Source: Anaerolineaceae bacterium
Lineage (GTDB): Bacteria > Chloroflexota > Anaerolineae > Anaerolineales > Anaerolineaceae
Length of the DNA stretch: 64,000 nt
Direction of reading: 5' to 3'
Assembly: GCA_029975475.1 (NCBI GenBank)
Contig: JARKPB010000003.1
Span: 124,001-188,000, forward strand
The notes below the pieces were generated by a model. It was not told the origin of the DNA, ran no database searches, and worked only from the letters and a program-made list of their open reading frames with translations. Positions 62,172 through 64,000 of the stretch are shown in pieces; position 1 is the stretch's first letter, and the number at the start of each line of letters is the position of its first letter. The position numbers were made by a program, and so were the translations under genes.

Positions 62172-62180
62172 TATTGAAGA

Positions 62181-62204
62181 CGGCTGCCTGATTTCAGACA
62201 GCCG
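62181..62204. terminator. Hairpin between convergent genes
   Basis: CGGCTGCCTGA and TCAGACAGCCG form an 11-bp stem (one G-T pair) with a 2-base centre; no T run, so a weak or protein-assisted terminator. Confidence 0.5.
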
Positions 62205-62213
62205 CCCTGAAGA

Positions 62214-64000
62214 TCATCCCTGGTTTCCGAGCCGACCGCGTTCAAACTCCACAATCGAAGGATCCAGTTTCTTGAACAGCGGCGCGGGCGGCTCCAACCG
62301 CTGACCGGGTTCGAGGCGGCTTGGTTCCCATTTTCCGCTGGCCTGGCTGCCGTCATACATCAGAACGGCGTGTTCGCCAAGCGCATCGCTGCGGTTTTCC
62401 ACCACCTGACGGCCAAACAGGGGTTGTTTTCCACCCAGGAAGGTGTGCAGCCGCTCGCTGGTAAACGGCAGGAAGGGGGAGAGCAGGATTTTGAGCGAAT
62501 CAATCGCCTTCAGAGCGGTGAAGATCGCTCTGGCAGCGGCCTGCCGGTCGGTCTTGATCGCGCTCCAGGGCGCGGTGACATCCAGATAGCGGTTGACTTC
62601 ACCGGCCAGGCGCATCGCCTCAGCCAGCGCAGCGCGCAAATGAACGGCTTCCATCTCCCTGGCGACGCTTTCAAAGCCGTTTTCCACCGCGGTCAGCAGG
62701 GCCTGATCGGCGGCTGTCAATTCACCCGGGTCCGGCACAATCCCTTCCCAGTGTTTGTAAGCGAAGGAAAGCACGCGGTTGGCGAGGTTGCCCCAGGTCG
62801 CCACCAGTTCGTCATTGTTGCGCCGTAAGAAATCACTCCAGTCCCAGTCGGTGTCCTTGCTTTCCGGCATGTTGACCGTCAGGTAGTAACGCAGCGGGTC
62901 AGGATCGTAGCGCGAGAGAAAATCGAGCCCCCAGACGCCCCAGTTGCGGCTGCCAGAAATTTTCTTCCCTTCCATATTCATGAATTCATTGGCGGGCACA
63001 TCATACGGCAGAGCCAGCTTTCCTTTGGTCTGGCTGCCCAGCAGTTCATCCAGCGTTTCGCCAACGCCAATCAGTTCGCCCGGCCAGATGATGGCGTGGA
63101 AAGGAATGTTATCTTTCCCAATGAAATAATAAGAGCGCGAGCCATTGCGGTGCCACCAGTTATGCCAGCCCTCGGGGTCGCCGTGAATGGCATTGTACTC
63201 CACCGCGGCGGAAAGATAACCGATGACTGCTTCAAACCAGACGTACATGCGTTTGTTATCCCATCCATCCACCGGGATAGGAACGCCCCAGTCCAGGTCG
63301 CGGGTAATGGGGCGTCCGCGCAGCGCATCCGCCTCCATCTGTCCAAGCGACTGGCGCAGCACGTTCGGCCGCCAGTAATCCTGACGCTGTTTGAGAAAGT
63401 CAACAATCTGCCTCTGCAGTTTGCTGAGATCAAGAAAATAATGCTCGGTGGTTCGCAGCTCAGGGGTTGACCCGTCAATTTTGGATTTTACGTTCAACAA
63501 CAGCTGGGATTCCAGCACACTGCCGCAGGCGTCGCACTGGTCGCCGCGCGCGCCGTCTGCGCCGCAGATATAACAGGTACCTTCAACATAGCGGTCCGGC
63601 AAAAAGCGGTTCTGGCTGGTTGAATACCACTGCTGCTGGCTCTCAGTGTATAAAAAACCGTTCTTCAAGAGGGCTGAGAAGATAGCCTGAGAAACGCGGA
63701 AATGATTTTCGGTATGGGTGCTGGTAAACAGGTCGTAGCTCAGGCCCAGTTTCTGAAATAACTCCAAAAAACCAGCGTGATAGCGTTTGTACAGTTCCAG
63801 CGGAGTGGTACCGGCCTTATCCGCTGCCACAGTGATCGGCGTGCCGTGGGAATCAGTCCCGGATACCATCAACACCTTGCGGCCGCGCAGGCGGTTATAG
63901 CGGGCAAAGATATCCGCCGGAAGGTAAGAACCGGTCAGATTGCCCACATGAATTTCAGCGTTCGCGTATGGCCAGGCAGCGGCCACCAGGATATATTCCG
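62214..64000 (-). CDS. metG: Methionyl-tRNA synthetase (partial, N-terminus off the right edge)
   Basis: At least 595 codons; the frame continues past the right edge (EYILVAAAWPYANAEIHVG), so the start is outside. Class I synthetase: the HIGH-type motif is HVGN in AEIHVGNLTG, zinc Cys pairs CYICG and CDACG, and the KMSKS-type loop is KISGSRNWGVW. A helical anticodon domain (from about ATWGNLANRVLSF) is present; the C-terminal tRNA-binding dimer domain of some MetRS is missing. Charges tRNA-Met. Confidence 0.95.
   Translation of the reverse strand, partial: EYILVAAAWPYANAEIHVGNLTGSYLPADIFARYNRLRGRKVLMVSGTDSHGTPITVAADKAGTTPLELYKRYHAGFLELFQKLGLSYDLFTSTHTENHFRVSQAIFSALLKNGFLYTESQQQWYSTSQNRFLPDRYVEGTCYICGADGARGDQCDACGSVLESQLLLNVKSKIDGSTPELRTTEHYFLDLSKLQRQIVDFLKQRQDYWRPNVLRQSLGQMEADALRGRPITRDLDWGVPIPVDGWDNKRMYVWFEAVIGYLSAAVEYNAIHGDPEGWHNWWHRNGSRSYYFIGKDNIPFHAIIWPGELIGVGETLDELLGSQTKGKLALPYDVPANEFMNMEGKKISGSRNWGVWGLDFLSRYDPDPLRYYLTVNMPESKDTDWDWSDFLRRNNDELVATWGNLANRVLSFAYKHWEGIVPDPGELTAADQALLTAVENGFESVAREMEAVHLRAALAEAMRLAGEVNRYLDVTAPWSAIKTDRQAAARAIFTALKAIDSLKILLSPFLPFTSERLHTFLGGKQPLFGRQVVENRSDALGEHAVLMYDGSQASGKWEPSRLEPGQRLEPPAPLFKKLDPSIVEFERGRLGNQG

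Noticed and set aside
1-64000. CRISPR arrays, insertion sequences, integrases or phage genes
   Set aside because: No regularly spaced repeats, transposase motifs or att-like repeats were seen. The tRNA-Glu has no integrase beside it and no obvious repeat of its 3' end.

Overview
The window is a gene-dense bacterial chromosome segment (roughly 55-60% GC by eye) that fits Chloroflexota, most likely class Anaerolineae. The grounds are the many lipoproteins with Thr/Pro-rich spacers, an NBR1-type Ig domain, a permuted family-5 substrate-binding protein, a T-box leader in a non-Firmicute-like background, and an ECF transporter beside a DUF62 enzyme. This is inference from gene content; no rRNA is present to settle it.

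Layout. 1-6.4 kb (minus): a giant alpha-2-macroglobulin-like lipoprotein cut by the left edge, whose thioester site is lost, and a solute-binding lipoprotein whose family-5 domain is circularly permuted. 6.4-8.9 kb (plus): a TPR membrane protein and NBR1-Ig and GIN-domain lipoproteins. 8.9-13.3 kb (plus): a tightly overlapping operon of patatin, GT-C glycosyltransferase, two sugar-type ABC permeases and a GNAT. 13.3-15.9 kb: FMN reductase, a DUF429-like protein and a UbiA prenyltransferase. 16.3-20.6 kb (minus): SAM hydroxide adenosyltransferase with a complete ECF transporter (A-A', S, T). 20.6-22.7 kb (plus): a serine T-box, serS and a DUF456 protein. 22.8-26.1 kb (minus): yacL-like gene, cysS, rlmB. 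Then come tRNA-Glu(CTC), an MFS/ChrB pair, a second MFS gene, PPK2 and an SNase-like protein.

32-39.6 kb (minus) is a five-gene signalling operon: NMT1-type solute-binding lipoprotein, a 1188-residue sensor histidine kinase, two stand-alone receivers, and a REC-PAS-GGDEF diguanylate cyclase. It looks like a relay from a periplasmic-type ligand to phosphotransfer and c-di-GMP. 39.7-44.3 kb holds a membrane protein, LhgO, ArsC and a MerR/VWA pair.

44.4-50.8 kb is the most unusual locus. Two convergent operons together carry all five parts of a Dlt-like extracellular O-acylation machine: carrier protein (C), FAAL-like adenylating ligase (A), MBOAT (B), SGNH/DltD-like protein (D), and a 41-residue one-helix peptide ending in a DltX-like Ile-Tyr-x-x-Phe motif (X). 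Two extra lipoproteins and a frameshifted HIT gene accompany them. The ligase type suggests a fatty or other carboxylic acyl group rather than D-alanine; this is inference.

50.9-64 kb is mostly metabolism: peptidase T, rhodanese, class V aminotransferase, a Thr/Pro-rich lipoprotein with an LLM oxidoreductase, GNAT, M32 carboxypeptidase with a SerA-like dehydrogenase, a CinA / MGDG-synthase-like / nucleoside phosphorylase operon, and metG cut by the right edge.
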